From: Streptomyces sp. AM 4-1-1
GTDB taxonomy: Bacteria > Actinomycetota > Actinomycetes > Streptomycetales > Streptomycetaceae
Length of the DNA stretch: 64,000 nt
NCBI RefSeq assembly: GCF_029167625.1
Contig: NZ_CP119145.1
Span: 4,216,001-4,280,000, forward strand
Reading direction: 5' to 3'
Below the pieces are notes generated by a model that worked only from the letters and a program-made list of their open reading frames with translations, was not told where the DNA came from and did no database searches. Below, piece after piece: positions 26,143-34,742 of the stretch. The stretch's first letter is position 1. Every line of letters starts with the position of its first letter. Made by a program: the position numbers and the translations under genes.

Positions 26143-26871
26143 TCAGACCTGTTCGAAATGGAACGCCTTGATGAAGCAGTCGCGGGGCTGGGCGACTGCG
26201 AAGAGGATGCAGTCCACGAGCGACTGACCGGTGAGGGGATCCTTGGCCTCGCGCGGGGTGGTCTCCCACTCCTCGGAGAGCGGGTCGGCGTTGTCGAAGT
26301 CGGGCGGGTAGAGCGATATCACCCGGACACCTTGGGGCCGTAGGCGCTTGGAGAGGATCTCGGTGAACCCGGCCTGTGCGCTCTTGGCTGCATAGAAGGC
26401 GTCGTGTGCGTCCGAGCGGTGATGTCCGGCCGTTCCGCAGGCGGAGACCATCGTCACGACGTCCGGCTTGTCCGAGTTGAGCAGGAGCGGGAGGAAGTTC
26501 TTCACGGTCAGGACCGTGCCCGTGGCGCCGGATGCGATGGTGTCGACGATATCGGCGTCGGATGCTGCCTGGAGATCCGGCCCTTCGAGGTAGCGCGAGC
26601 CGTTGTTGATCAGGATGTCGACGCGGTCGGTGTGCTGGGTGACGCTGGAAGCGAAGTCGCGGATTGAGGCGGGATCCGTCAGGTTGCAGGCGTAGGCGTG
26701 GACCCGCTGGTGGCCTCGGTCTCGGATCTCGTCGCGGACACCCTCAGCGGCAGCGAGGCTGCGTGCGGACAGGAAGACCTCGGCGCCAAGGTCTGCGAGC
26801 CGGATGGCCAGAGTTCGCCCGAAGTCGCGCCCGGCAGCAGTGATGACGACGCGGTGGTTGTCGAATCTCAT
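26143..26871 (-). CDS. Short-chain dehydrogenase/reductase (SDR)
   Basis: 242-residue Rossmann oxidoreductase, probably NADP-linked. Cofactor loop TAAGRDFG (residues 11-18, a variant of TGxxxGxG), NNGS at 89-92 in place of NNAG, and catalytic Ser143 (SACG), Tyr160 and Lys163 (YAAK). Substrate unknown. The ATG overlaps the stop of the large zinc-ribbon gene by 4 bases, so it is the last gene of the recombinase operon, an odd place for a metabolic enzyme. Cargo or an accessory function are both possible. Confidence 0.8.
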   Translation of the reverse strand: MRFDNHRVVITAAGRDFGRTLAIRLADLGAEVFLSARSLAAAEGVRDEIRDRGHQRVHAYACNLTDPASIRDFASSVTQHTDRVDILINNGSRYLEGPDLQAASDADIVDTIASGATGTVLTVKNFLPLLLNSDKPDVVTMVSACGTAGHHRSDAHDAFYAAKSAQAGFTEILSKRLRPQGVRVISLYPPDFDNADPLSEEWETTPREAKDPLTGQSLVDCILFAVAQPRDCFIKAFHFEQV

Positions 26872-29312
26872 GATTTTGTTCCTTGTTCGTGGACCGGCTG
26901 TTGTTGCGGTGAAGCGCGGCGGGCGACCTCGGCTGCGTAGGTGGCCCAGTCGCCCGCGGAGAGCCGTTGCCAGGCGACGGCGACGTCAGTGTGGATGCCC
27001 AGGGTGCGGGCGAGGATCGCGGCGGGGATCTCGGTGGCGAGCTGGAAGAGTGCGGTGCTGCGGGCCTGATTGGGCCGGATCCCGAGCTGGGTCAGCCGCT
27101 GGGTCAGCTGTGTGGTGCTGATCGGGCGTCCGGGCTGGCCACCGGGGAAGAGCCAGGGTGAGGGAGCCAGGGCGCCGATGGTCGCGTGACCCTTGCGGTT
27201 CGCGGCGACAGTGCGGGCCAGTGCGGCGACGGGCTCGGGCAGTTGGACGGGTGCATCGCCGAGGTGGAGACGTACTGCCTGAGCGCCGACCTCGACGTCC
27301 TCGATGGTCAGTCGGTGGATCGCCGATGGCCCTTGTGCGTAGAGGAGGAGAAGCAGTCCTGCGAGGCGGTCTTCGGGCTTGAGGGTGTCGTCGTGCAGGA
27401 GTCGGCGTGCGACGTTCCACCGGTGCTCGTCATCGAGTGGCTGGGTGGGGCCGTTCCAGCGGATTGCGGGGACGTGGACGGTGGTGAGCTTGTTGGTGCG
27501 AGCCCAGCGGACGAAGTGCCCGGCTGTGTGGCGGTAGGTCGCGGAGTCGTCGGTAAGCCACTCGTCGAGGTCGGCCTGTCGGCAGGTATCCAGGGCGAGG
27601 TCGTGAGCCTGAAGCCAGGTAAGGAAGGCGACGGCCGCGTGGGTGCGTTGACGCGTTGATGCGAACTGCTGCGGGGTCAGGGGGCGGCCGTTGCTGCGTC
27701 GGCGTAGTCGACGGACCAGGTGCCATATCGCGTACTGGTGAAGGACTTTGCGCTGTTCGGGGTCTTGCTGTGCTGCGAGAAGGCCGGTGAGGAAACGTTC
27801 GAGGCGGACCATGTACTCGTCCCGCTCGGGCAGGGCACCGACGCCGACGAGGACTTGGCGGAGGTGGGCGAGGGGCGGGCTGTCGGGCAGCTCGTCGAGG
27901 GCCTCGTGAGTCAGGGCTCGTCTGCCGGCCGCGAGGTCGGCCAGGACCGGAGACACGGACGGCTTGTTCAGCCACCGCCTGGCGGTGAGTGGGTGCTCGG
28001 TGGTGGCGATGTTGTTCCGCAGGGCTTGGAGACCGGGGTGGAGGGCATCGGACGGAGGGCCCAGGAGCTCGTTGAGGCGTCGGTTGATGAGACAACGAGC
28101 GCACTGGCCGGGGTGCGGGTAGTCGGGATCGCTGCAGGTAGGGCAGGTGTGCCAGACCTCAGAGACGGTGCAGTCCGCGCAAAGGGGCTGGTCGAGAGTG
28201 CCGGAGACGACCGCCGCGACGCTGTCGCAGGCTGAGCACGGCGCGGAGTGACGCTGGCAGTCCAGGCACCATGGCCGACCCGTAGTGCGGGAGGTGCCGC
28301 AGGGTTTCTCCGCGTCGCAGATACTGCAAGTCGCGGTGGGCAGGGAGGGGCAGCTTTGGCAGAGCGGGCCGTCCGGTGTGCGGGTGTTCACGACCCTTCG
28401 TCGGCCGCAGTTGATGCAGGTCTCCAGGTTCGCCGGGGCGCTGACCAGGCAGTTCGGACACACTGGCCGGCCTTGGTCGTCGCGGGTGGCGGGCTCTCGG
28501 CGGGCTCCGCATCCCGAGCACTCCTCGATGCGGGAGTGGGAGATGCACATGCGGCAGACCCGCTTTCCGTCCAGAGGCTTGTCGATGCGTACGACTCTGT
28601 GGCAGCCGGGGCAGGACGGCCGGACGATCCCGGCGATGCCGGCCTCGTGCAGCAGGTCGATCAGCTTGAGGATCGCGCGGTGGGGTGCGAGGTGACCGTC
28701 GCCGGTCAGCAGAGCGGGGTGGGCTTCCAGGGCCCAGGCAATTTTCCGCTGGTAGGAAGGGCGAGGCGCCGATCGACGGACCGCGTCGGAGACCGTCTCC
28801 CGTTCGGCCTGCGGATCCAGTTCAGCGATCAGGGCGCCGATCACTGCGATGGGGTCGCGTCCGTCGTCGTCCGGGCACTTGGCGCATCGTGGCTGCCCGG
28901 TCCGGTCGCGTGAAGTGACCCGGCGGGTGTTTCCGCAGGCAGCACACGGCTCGGGCTGTGGCTGTCCGCAGGTCCAGCAGTACCAGTCCTGGCCGCGGCG
29001 CTGGAGCGTTCGTATCTGCGTGCCGCATTCGGCGCAACGCGGCGGCGAGACCGTCTGGGCCCCGGCCTCACGCAGGGCGATGAGCAGGTCGCCGACGGCC
29101 CTGGGCGCCGGCGAGCGACCGTCGTTCAGCACGCGAGGATGCTCAGTGAGATGTGCCGCGAGGAGGCGTGACTTCGAGCGTCCGCCCGCGACGCCGGCGA
29201 CCACGGCACGGATCCGGTCCGGTTCCAGCTGATGCTCGATGGCTGCGACCAGGTCCGCGATGAGCCCGATCGGGTCGCAGACGGCCCGCTCGGGGTGCCC
29301 GGGTGCGGTCAC
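26868..29312 (-). CDS. Large protein with 16 CxxC motifs and a degraded tyrosine-recombinase-like C-terminus
   Basis: 814 residues. Residues 13-98 and 153-238 are an internal duplication (each starts DPI and ends in a helix-rich segment before a cysteine pair). Residues 93-407 carry 16 CxxC motifs, enough for eight zinc ribbons. Residues about 500-790 follow the layout of tyrosine recombinases: a SAM-like DNA-binding part, then LLLLYAQGPSAIHRLTIEDV, WLFPGG and ARTLGIHTDVA. The first catalytic arginine is absent (GPSAIHRL where GLRxxE is usual) and no HxxR box is seen, so catalysis is unlikely. Both ends are coupled by 4-base overlaps to the HTH gene and the SDR gene. I infer a zinc-dependent DNA-binding partner of the adjacent recombinase. 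Confidence 0.7.
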   Translation of the reverse strand: MTAPGHPERAVCDPIGLIADLVAAIEHQLEPDRIRAVVAGVAGGRSKSRLLAAHLTEHPRVLNDGRSPAPRAVGDLLIALREAGAQTVSPPRCAECGTQIRTLQRRGQDWYCWTCGQPQPEPCAACGNTRRVTSRDRTGQPRCAKCPDDDGRDPIAVIGALIAELDPQAERETVSDAVRRSAPRPSYQRKIAWALEAHPALLTGDGHLAPHRAILKLIDLLHEAGIAGIVRPSCPGCHRVVRIDKPLDGKRVCRMCISHSRIEECSGCGARREPATRDDQGRPVCPNCLVSAPANLETCINCGRRRVVNTRTPDGPLCQSCPSLPTATCSICDAEKPCGTSRTTGRPWCLDCQRHSAPCSACDSVAAVVSGTLDQPLCADCTVSEVWHTCPTCSDPDYPHPGQCARCLINRRLNELLGPPSDALHPGLQALRNNIATTEHPLTARRWLNKPSVSPVLADLAAGRRALTHEALDELPDSPPLAHLRQVLVGVGALPERDEYMVRLERFLTGLLAAQQDPEQRKVLHQYAIWHLVRRLRRRSNGRPLTPQQFASTRQRTHAAVAFLTWLQAHDLALDTCRQADLDEWLTDDSATYRHTAGHFVRWARTNKLTTVHVPAIRWNGPTQPLDDEHRWNVARRLLHDDTLKPEDRLAGLLLLLYAQGPSAIHRLTIEDVEVGAQAVRLHLGDAPVQLPEPVAALARTVAANRKGHATIGALAPSPWLFPGGQPGRPISTTQLTQRLTQLGIRPNQARSTALFQLATEIPAAILARTLGIHTDVAVAWQRLSAGDWATYAAEVARRASPQQQPVHEQGTKS

Positions 29313-29650
29313 GGCCGCTCGAAACCGCGGATGCGGGCTCGCTTGGGTCGCAGGTCACCGACACCTGCCTCGGCACCGACAGCCTTCTTTGTGCGGGTAG
29401 TGGTTTCGGCACCCGCCGCGGCGGTCGGCTCGATGAGGTCGTCCATGGTGCAGTCGAGGATGTCGAGCAGGGCCATGAGGATCTTCAGGCTGAGCCGCTC
29501 GGGGCGCTCGACGACGAGCCGGTAGACCTGGCTGGACGAAAGGGTGATGCCCCGCTTGTCCAGCAGCGGGATGAGGTCGGTGGTGGAGAAGAGCCCTCGG
29601 TCGGCCATGACCTTGCGCAAGTGCCAGTGGTAGTCGAGCTTCGCGGCCAT
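29309..29650 (-). CDS. Cro/C1-type helix-turn-helix protein
   Basis: 113-residue small DNA-binding protein. The HTH covers about residues 8-72 (LRKVMADRG; LLDKRGITLSSSQVYRLV; LSLKILMALLDILDCTMDDLI), the Cro-like pattern. The tail is basic (RPKRARIRGFERP). It is coupled upstream to the recombinase (TGATG, 1-base overlap) and downstream to the zinc-ribbon gene (4-base overlap). It may repress the operon or act as a recombination directionality factor. Confidence 0.82.
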   Translation of the reverse strand: MAAKLDYHWHLRKVMADRGLFSTTDLIPLLDKRGITLSSSQVYRLVVERPERLSLKILMALLDILDCTMDDLIEPTAAAGAETTTRTKKAVGAEAGVGDLRPKRARIRGFERP

Positions 29651-30777
29651 CAGCGGTCCTTGTTTGCGGGGAACGAGGCGAGCGCGGGCGCAAGTGCCCT
29701 GTGGAGCATGGTGTTCATGAAGTCGTCGCTGACGTGGGTGTAGATAGCGGTGGAGCTGTCATTCTCGTGACCGACTTGCTGCTGGAGAAACCGGCGGTCA
29801 ACCCCGTCCTCTGTGAGGTGGGTGACGTAGGAGTGGCGAGCGGAGTGGACCGTCAGCGCCTTCGGGAGCTTCAGCGCGTCGCGGTAGGCGACGAACCGGG
29901 CGTTGATCTCGGCCGGCTTGACCCGGCCGCCCCGCTCGGTCACCCACAAGGCGGGGTGATCCTCGCAGCCGAACCGCGGCCGTACGTTCTCCACGTAATC
30001 GGCGACCGCGTCCACCGCCCAGTCCATCACCGACAGCACGTTCCGACGGCGCGGCGGCTGCCCCTTCTTCGCCTTGCCGTAGCGGACGTTGAGGGTGCCG
30101 TACCGGCCGAACTGCGGTGCCTTCGCGTTCCGCCCGAAGTCGACCACATCCAGCTTCGATGTCTCCGTCCGGCGCAGACCCCACCCATAGATGACCTTGA
30201 AGAGGGTGGCATCGCGGTAGGCGGCGAGGGCTCCCTTGCGCTTGGCCCGTACCGCTCGATCGACCTGGTCGTCGGCGTAGTCGAGGAAGCGTTGGATCTC
30301 CTCGCGGGTGAACGGCCTCGCCTCGGGGCGCCCCTCGTAGTCGTTGAGGTGGGCGATGGTGTTCCACTCGTGGCAGATGGCCACGGGGTGAGTGCCGAAA
30401 GCGTCCTCGCAGGCCACCGACCAGCCGTAGCGGCCGTCGATCAAGAACTCGCTGAACAGGCGCAGGCTGCCCTGATAACTGCGGATCGTGGACGGCGCGA
30501 GGTGCTTCTCGCTGGTCAGCCACAGTGACCACTCGTCCACGTGGCCGGGCGTCCAGGCCCACGGGTATTCGTTCGTGTGCTCCAGAAACCGCCGTACGAG
30601 CCGTTCCCGAGCGGTGACCGTGTCCTCCCGGAGCCCGCGAGCGGCTTGTTGGGCCCGCCAGCCCCGCACCATGGCTTCGACCATCGCGTCCTGCGGACGC
30701 AGCTGGACAACCCCGGACACCAGCTCCAGGTGAGCTGCCCCCGCCAGCTCGGCGCGTCGCTGTAGACCCACTTTCAC
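29650..30777 (-). CDS. Tyrosine-type site-specific recombinase, intact
   Basis: 375 residues. N-terminal SAM-like domain (about 30-125, APSTIRSYQGSLRLFSEFL) and catalytic domain with Arg202 (GWGLRRTE), Lys235 (RYGKAKKG), His311 and Arg314 (HSARH), His337 (VGHEND) and nucleophile Tyr346 (AIYTHV). All the expected catalytic residues are present. It is the first gene of a four-gene coupled operon. The target site is unknown; its position 5 kb from tRNA-Thr, with another integrase relic between it and the ABC-F gene, argues against assuming it inserted at the tRNA. Confidence 0.92.
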   Translation of the reverse strand: MKVGLQRRAELAGAAHLELVSGVVQLRPQDAMVEAMVRGWRAQQAARGLREDTVTARERLVRRFLEHTNEYPWAWTPGHVDEWSLWLTSEKHLAPSTIRSYQGSLRLFSEFLIDGRYGWSVACEDAFGTHPVAICHEWNTIAHLNDYEGRPEARPFTREEIQRFLDYADDQVDRAVRAKRKGALAAYRDATLFKVIYGWGLRRTETSKLDVVDFGRNAKAPQFGRYGTLNVRYGKAKKGQPPRRRNVLSVMDWAVDAVADYVENVRPRFGCEDHPALWVTERGGRVKPAEINARFVAYRDALKLPKALTVHSARHSYVTHLTEDGVDRRFLQQQVGHENDSSTAIYTHVSDDFMNTMLHRALAPALASFPANKDR

Positions 30778-30835
30778 CCTCCCCTTCAGAGGGCAAATCC
30801 TGCATCAGATGGGATCCGATTACCAAACTCCCAGC

Positions 30836-32337
30836 TCAGGCCGCCAAGTTGCAGGAGGACAGAGTCCTCCTTTGGACCTGCCCTGACCTCGCGACCTGCG
30901 GTTTCTCGCCCGCCTGATGCAATTCCTGAGGGTTCGGGTAGATGTCCCGCGTGATCCGGGTATCGCTGTGGCCGAGGGTGTCGGAGACGATCTTGACGTC
31001 GATGCCGGCGGCGAGCATGAGTGTGGCAGCTCCGTGCCGGAGGTCGTGTAGGCGGATCGGAGGGAAGCCGGAGACGGCGACGAGTCGTTCGAAGAGGTCA
31101 GTGACCTTACCGGGGTGGAGCCAGGAGCCGTCGGCCTGGGTGAAGACGAGTCCGGTATCGACCCAGGCTGTCGCCCACTCCGCGCGGTCCGCGTACTGCT
31201 GTTTGCGATGGCGTTCCAGGACGTCGACGGTGTCGTCGTCGAGCGCCACGATGCGGAAGCCGCTGCCGGTCTTGGGATCAGACGACTCGACTTCCCAGCC
31301 GTCCTGTACGAGTTGGGAGGAGACGGTGGGGGAGTGGGTGTCGAGGTTCATCTCCGACCATGGCTGCCCGCACGCCTCGCCACGGCGCAGGCCCCGGAAG
31401 GCGATCAGGTGCCACATCGCGTATAGCCGGTCCTCGGCGACGAAGTCGAGGAAGGCACCGGTCTGCTGGGGTGTCCAGACCATCACGGGTGACGGCTTCT
31501 CGCCCGTCTGTTCCCACTTGGCGACCCGCTCGTCCGTCCAGACGAGCGCCTTCGGTTTGCGCACGGGATCGATCTCGACATGGGCGGCGGGGTTGAACGT
31601 GATGATTTGTTGCCGGATCGCATCGTTCAGGGCAGCCGGAGCGTCGTCTTGACGTGCAGGCGCGTGGCGGGTCCGGTCGGGCGCCGGAAGGGCGGCATCT
31701 CGTCGATCGCGGCCTTCATCGCCTTACGGTGGGCGCGGTTCTCCACGCCCTTCCAGGGCACGGTCGCCATCTCGTCGATTGCGGCGCGCCGCTGGGCGTT
31801 GTCCTCCAGGATTTGGGCGTTGGCGTCGCGGATGTCCGTGAACATCTCGTTGAGGTGGCTGACGCGCAGCCGGTCCAGACGCCGGTTTCCGATGCGCGGC
31901 TTCAGGTGGACGCGGATGTCGGTCTCGTAGCGGTTGAGGCCGGACTTGCGTATGCGCTTGCCGGCCAGCCACCGGTCGAGCCACTGCACCACCGGTTCGG
32001 CTTCCTCGGCCTCGGCGAACGCGCGGTACAGCGAGGCGACGGACGGCGAGGTGCCCGCGTTCTTGATGGTCTTGATGGTGAGCTTGCCCGCGATCTCGGG
32101 GACGGAGACGCCTGTCCTGTCGCATTCGAGTCGGTGGGTGACGGGGCTCTGATCTGCGGAGCTTCCAGAGAGTCCGGGAACGCGGTTCGGTTGCGATCTC
32201 AAACGGGTTGGCTTTCGCGGAGGTGGGACCCGCCCTCCCGGCGGCGAGAATCCGGCTTCCCGTGCCGTCCGCGCCGGTGCCGTACGCGTACTCGTCGTCG
32301 CCGGTCGACCGAGGGGATTCGCCCGCCTCTGTTGCAC
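30836..32337 (-). pseudogene. Frameshifted tyrosine integrase with a serine-recombinase-like segment at its front
   Basis: The frame from 32337 ends at 31627 with ...THVKTTLR then a stop; moving one base restores AALNDAIRQQIITFNP, which runs into the catalytic frame from about 31620 to 30836. So one lost base near 31640 splits the gene. The catalytic part keeps Arg (FRGLRRGE), HDLRH and LGHSDTRITRDIY. The N-terminal part has a DNA-binding domain (WLAGKRIRKSGLNRYETDI). Bases 31999-32106 encode SVPEIAGKL...PSVASLYRAFAE, which matches the end of the serine recombinase relic at 34.3 kb, not an integrase. The true start is not identifiable. Confidence 0.8.
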
Positions 32338-32366
32338 CTTTCTGCCACCTCACCGAAGAAAACAGC

Positions 32367-32586
32367 TTGCAGCCCCACGGGCTCCCCGCCTACGGTGCTG
32401 CGCATGGGTTCTCTGTGATATTCCCCGTGCGGCCGCGTTGAGCTCGGCTCCGTCGTCGCGCGTTCTCATCCGTGCTTCCGTTCCTCCCGTGATGCCGTCT
32501 GCCCGGCGTGCCGCGGAGTGTTTCCGGCGTGCGCGGATGCGTCCGTCCACCCGTGCCGATCGGCCCGGCCGAGAACAGGGGACTCC
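32367..32586 (+). promoter_or_regulatory. Promoter and leader with a 4-codon ORF upstream of the ABC-F gene
   Basis: TTGCAG (32367-32372), 18 bases, TACGGT (32391-32396) makes a good promoter; transcription would start at the ATG of a tiny ORF ATG-GGT-TCT-CTG-TGA (32404-32418, peptide MGSL). About 170 bases of G+C-rich leader follow, with self-complementary stretches such as GCCGATCGGC and CGGCCCGGCCG, before the gene start. A leaderless mini-ORF and structured leader are the parts of ribosome-mediated attenuation, which is known for ABC-F resistance genes. I did not fold the RNA. Confidence 0.5.
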
Positions 32587-34248
32587 ATGCTTACCGCACA
32601 GCTATCTCTTCAGAACGTCACCCGCCGCTACGACGACCACGTCGTGCTGGACGACGTGTCCTTCAGCGTCAAGCCGGGCGAGAGGGCCGGCATCGTCGGC
32701 GACAACGGAGCCGGTAAATCCACCCTGTTGCGACTGATCGCCGGACAGGACCGGCCCGACAACGGCGAACTGACTGTGATCGCACCAGGCGGCTCGGGCT
32801 ATCTGGCCCAGTCGTTGACCCTGCCATCCGAGGCCACCGTCCAGGACGCGGTGGACATGGCTCTTGCCGACCTGCGTGAACTCGAAGCGCGGATGCACCA
32901 CGCCGAAGCCGGGCTCACGGGCTCGGCGGGGGCGGAGCTCACCGCCGCGCTGGACGCCTACGCCCGCATGGTCGCCCAGTACGAGGCGCGCGCCGGCTAC
33001 GAGGCCGACGCCCGGGTGGACGTCGCCCTGCACGGGCTCGGCCTGCCGGGTCTGGCTCGGGACCGGGCCCTGGGCACGCTGTCGGGCGGTGAGCGTTCAC
33101 GGCTGGCGCTGGCCGCGACCCTGGCGTCCCAGCCGGAGCTGCTACTGCTGGACGAGCCGACCAACGATCTGGACGACCAGGCGGTGAGCTGGCTGGAGGC
33201 ACACCTACGGGCGCATCGCGGCACGGTGCTCGCGGTCACCCATGACCGGGTGTTCCTGGAACGGGTCACCACCACGATCCTGGAGGTCCGCGAGGGCAAG
33301 GTGACGCGTCACGGCGACGGCTACAACGGCTACCTTGCCGCCAAGGCCGCTGAGCGGCGGCGCCGTCTGCAGGAGTACGCGGACTGGTGCGCGGAGCTGG
33401 CCCGCAACCAGAAGTTGGCCGCCACGAACGTGGCACGGCTGGAGGCGGTGCCTCGCAAGCTGCCGTTTGCCGTGTTCGGCCACGGCGGCTTCCGTGCCCG
33501 CGGCCGTGGTCACGGGGCGATGGTCCGTATCCGCAATGCGAAGGAGCGTGTCGACCGGCTGACGGACAATCCTGTCGCGCCGCCGCCCGAACCGCTGGTC
33601 TTCGCCGCTCGGATGACCACCACCGACGGTCGGACGTCGCAGGCCGCGGCGGAACTCACCGGCATCCGTGTCGAGGAACGGCTGCACGTACCTTCGCTGC
33701 GGATCGGCGGCGGGGAGCGGCTGTTGGTCACCGGGCCCAACGGGGCCGGCAAGACGACGCTCATGCGGGTGCTGGCGGGGGAGTTGCAGCCCGATGAGGG
33801 GACGGTGCGTACGCGGGGCCGGGTCGGGCACTTGAGACAGGAGGAGACACCGTGGCCGCCTGGCCTGACCATCCCACAGGCGTTCGCCCACGGCCGCGGA
33901 GGCGAACTGGACCAGCACATCGCCCATCTGTTGTCCCTCGGCCTGTTCAGCCCTGCCGACCTGCGCCTGAGAGTGAGCGAACTGTCCTACGGACAAAGGC
34001 GCCGGATCGAACTGGCCCGCCTCGTCAGCGAACCCATCGACCTGTTGCTGCTGGACGAGCCCACCAACCATCTCTCCCCCGTCTTGGTCGAAGAACTGGA
34101 AGGAGCCCTGGCCCGCTACCGAGGCGCGGTCGTCGTCGTCACCCACGACCGCCGCATGCGAACCCGCTTCACCGGCAGGCACGTGGAACTGAACGCCGGC
34201 CACGTCGCACAGCCTCGGCCCTGTTCCCCCGGAGCAACGGCGAAGTGA
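32587..34248 (+). CDS. Antibiotic-resistance type ABC-F ribosomal protection protein
   Basis: 553-residue cytoplasmic protein with two ABC ATPase domains and no membrane helices. Domain 1: Walker A GDNGAGKST, signature LSGGERSRLALA, Walker B LLLLDEPTNDLDD. A linker of about 80 residues (RLQEYADWCAEL...RGHGAMVRIRNAKERV) carries the interdomain tip. Domain 2: GPNGAGKTT, LSYGQRRRIELA, LLLLDEPTNHLSP. It resembles the TlrC/LmrC/VarM group that dislodges macrolides, lincosamides or streptogramins from the ribosome. ATG at 32587. It lies between two recombinase relics and has its own regulated promoter, so it is probably island cargo. Confidence 0.88.
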   Translation: MLTAQLSLQNVTRRYDDHVVLDDVSFSVKPGERAGIVGDNGAGKSTLLRLIAGQDRPDNGELTVIAPGGSGYLAQSLTLPSEATVQDAVDMALADLRELEARMHHAEAGLTGSAGAELTAALDAYARMVAQYEARAGYEADARVDVALHGLGLPGLARDRALGTLSGGERSRLALAATLASQPELLLLDEPTNDLDDQAVSWLEAHLRAHRGTVLAVTHDRVFLERVTTTILEVREGKVTRHGDGYNGYLAAKAAERRRRLQEYADWCAELARNQKLAATNVARLEAVPRKLPFAVFGHGGFRARGRGHGAMVRIRNAKERVDRLTDNPVAPPPEPLVFAARMTTTDGRTSQAAAELTGIRVEERLHVPSLRIGGGERLLVTGPNGAGKTTLMRVLAGELQPDEGTVRTRGRVGHLRQEETPWPPGLTIPQAFAHGRGGELDQHIAHLLSLGLFSPADLRLRVSELSYGQRRRIELARLVSEPIDLLLLDEPTNHLSPVLVEELEGALARYRGAVVVVTHDRRMRTRFTGRHVELNAGHVAQPRPCSPGATAK

Positions 34249-34265
34249 CAAGTGGCTCTCTGTCA

Positions 34266-34650
34266 TCAGAGTGATGCCCGGTCAGGGGGAGTGAGGCGGG
34301 GTCCGGGGACTCCGCCCGTCTGGAGGGCGGCGAAGTCGGCGTGGGCCCGTTCGACGGCCTGCGGGTACGCCTCGCGCTTGGCGTGCTCGGCGAGCGCCCG
34401 GTAGACGTTGGCCACCGAAGGGTTCCGACCCTTGTGCTTGCCGGTGGGGCTGATCAGGGCGGGCCGGATCTGCCCGGCGGACTCACCTCCCGCGCGACGT
34501 CGCAGCACGGTGTGCAGCATGTCGTCGGTGATGACCGGCGCCCGGCCGCCGTGCTTGCCCTTGGCGGGCCGCGGTGTCGAGCCCCTCCAGCGTCGACTCC
34601 CGGATGTTCTCCCGCTGGGTCTCCGCCATCGAGGCGAAGAACGCGAAGCG
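34266..34650 (-). pseudogene. Serine recombinase remnant, 5'-truncated and frameshifted
   Basis: Two frames join to give the end of a resolvase/invertase-type recombinase. The upstream part reads FAFFASMAETQRENIRES and continues to LDTAARQG; after one extra base near 34568 the frame goes on as KGKHGGRAPVITDDMLHTVL...GKHKGRNPSVANVYRALAEH. The catalytic N-terminal domain (with the active-site serine) is missing, so it cannot recombine DNA. Confidence 0.8.
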
Positions 34651-34742
34651 GCGGGTGTGGTAGGCGCAGGCGACTGCGCCGCCGCGCGAGCGGCACGGTG
34701 AGCCGGTTTGTGCGTCACACTTCGGACAGGCCCCCTGCCCGC

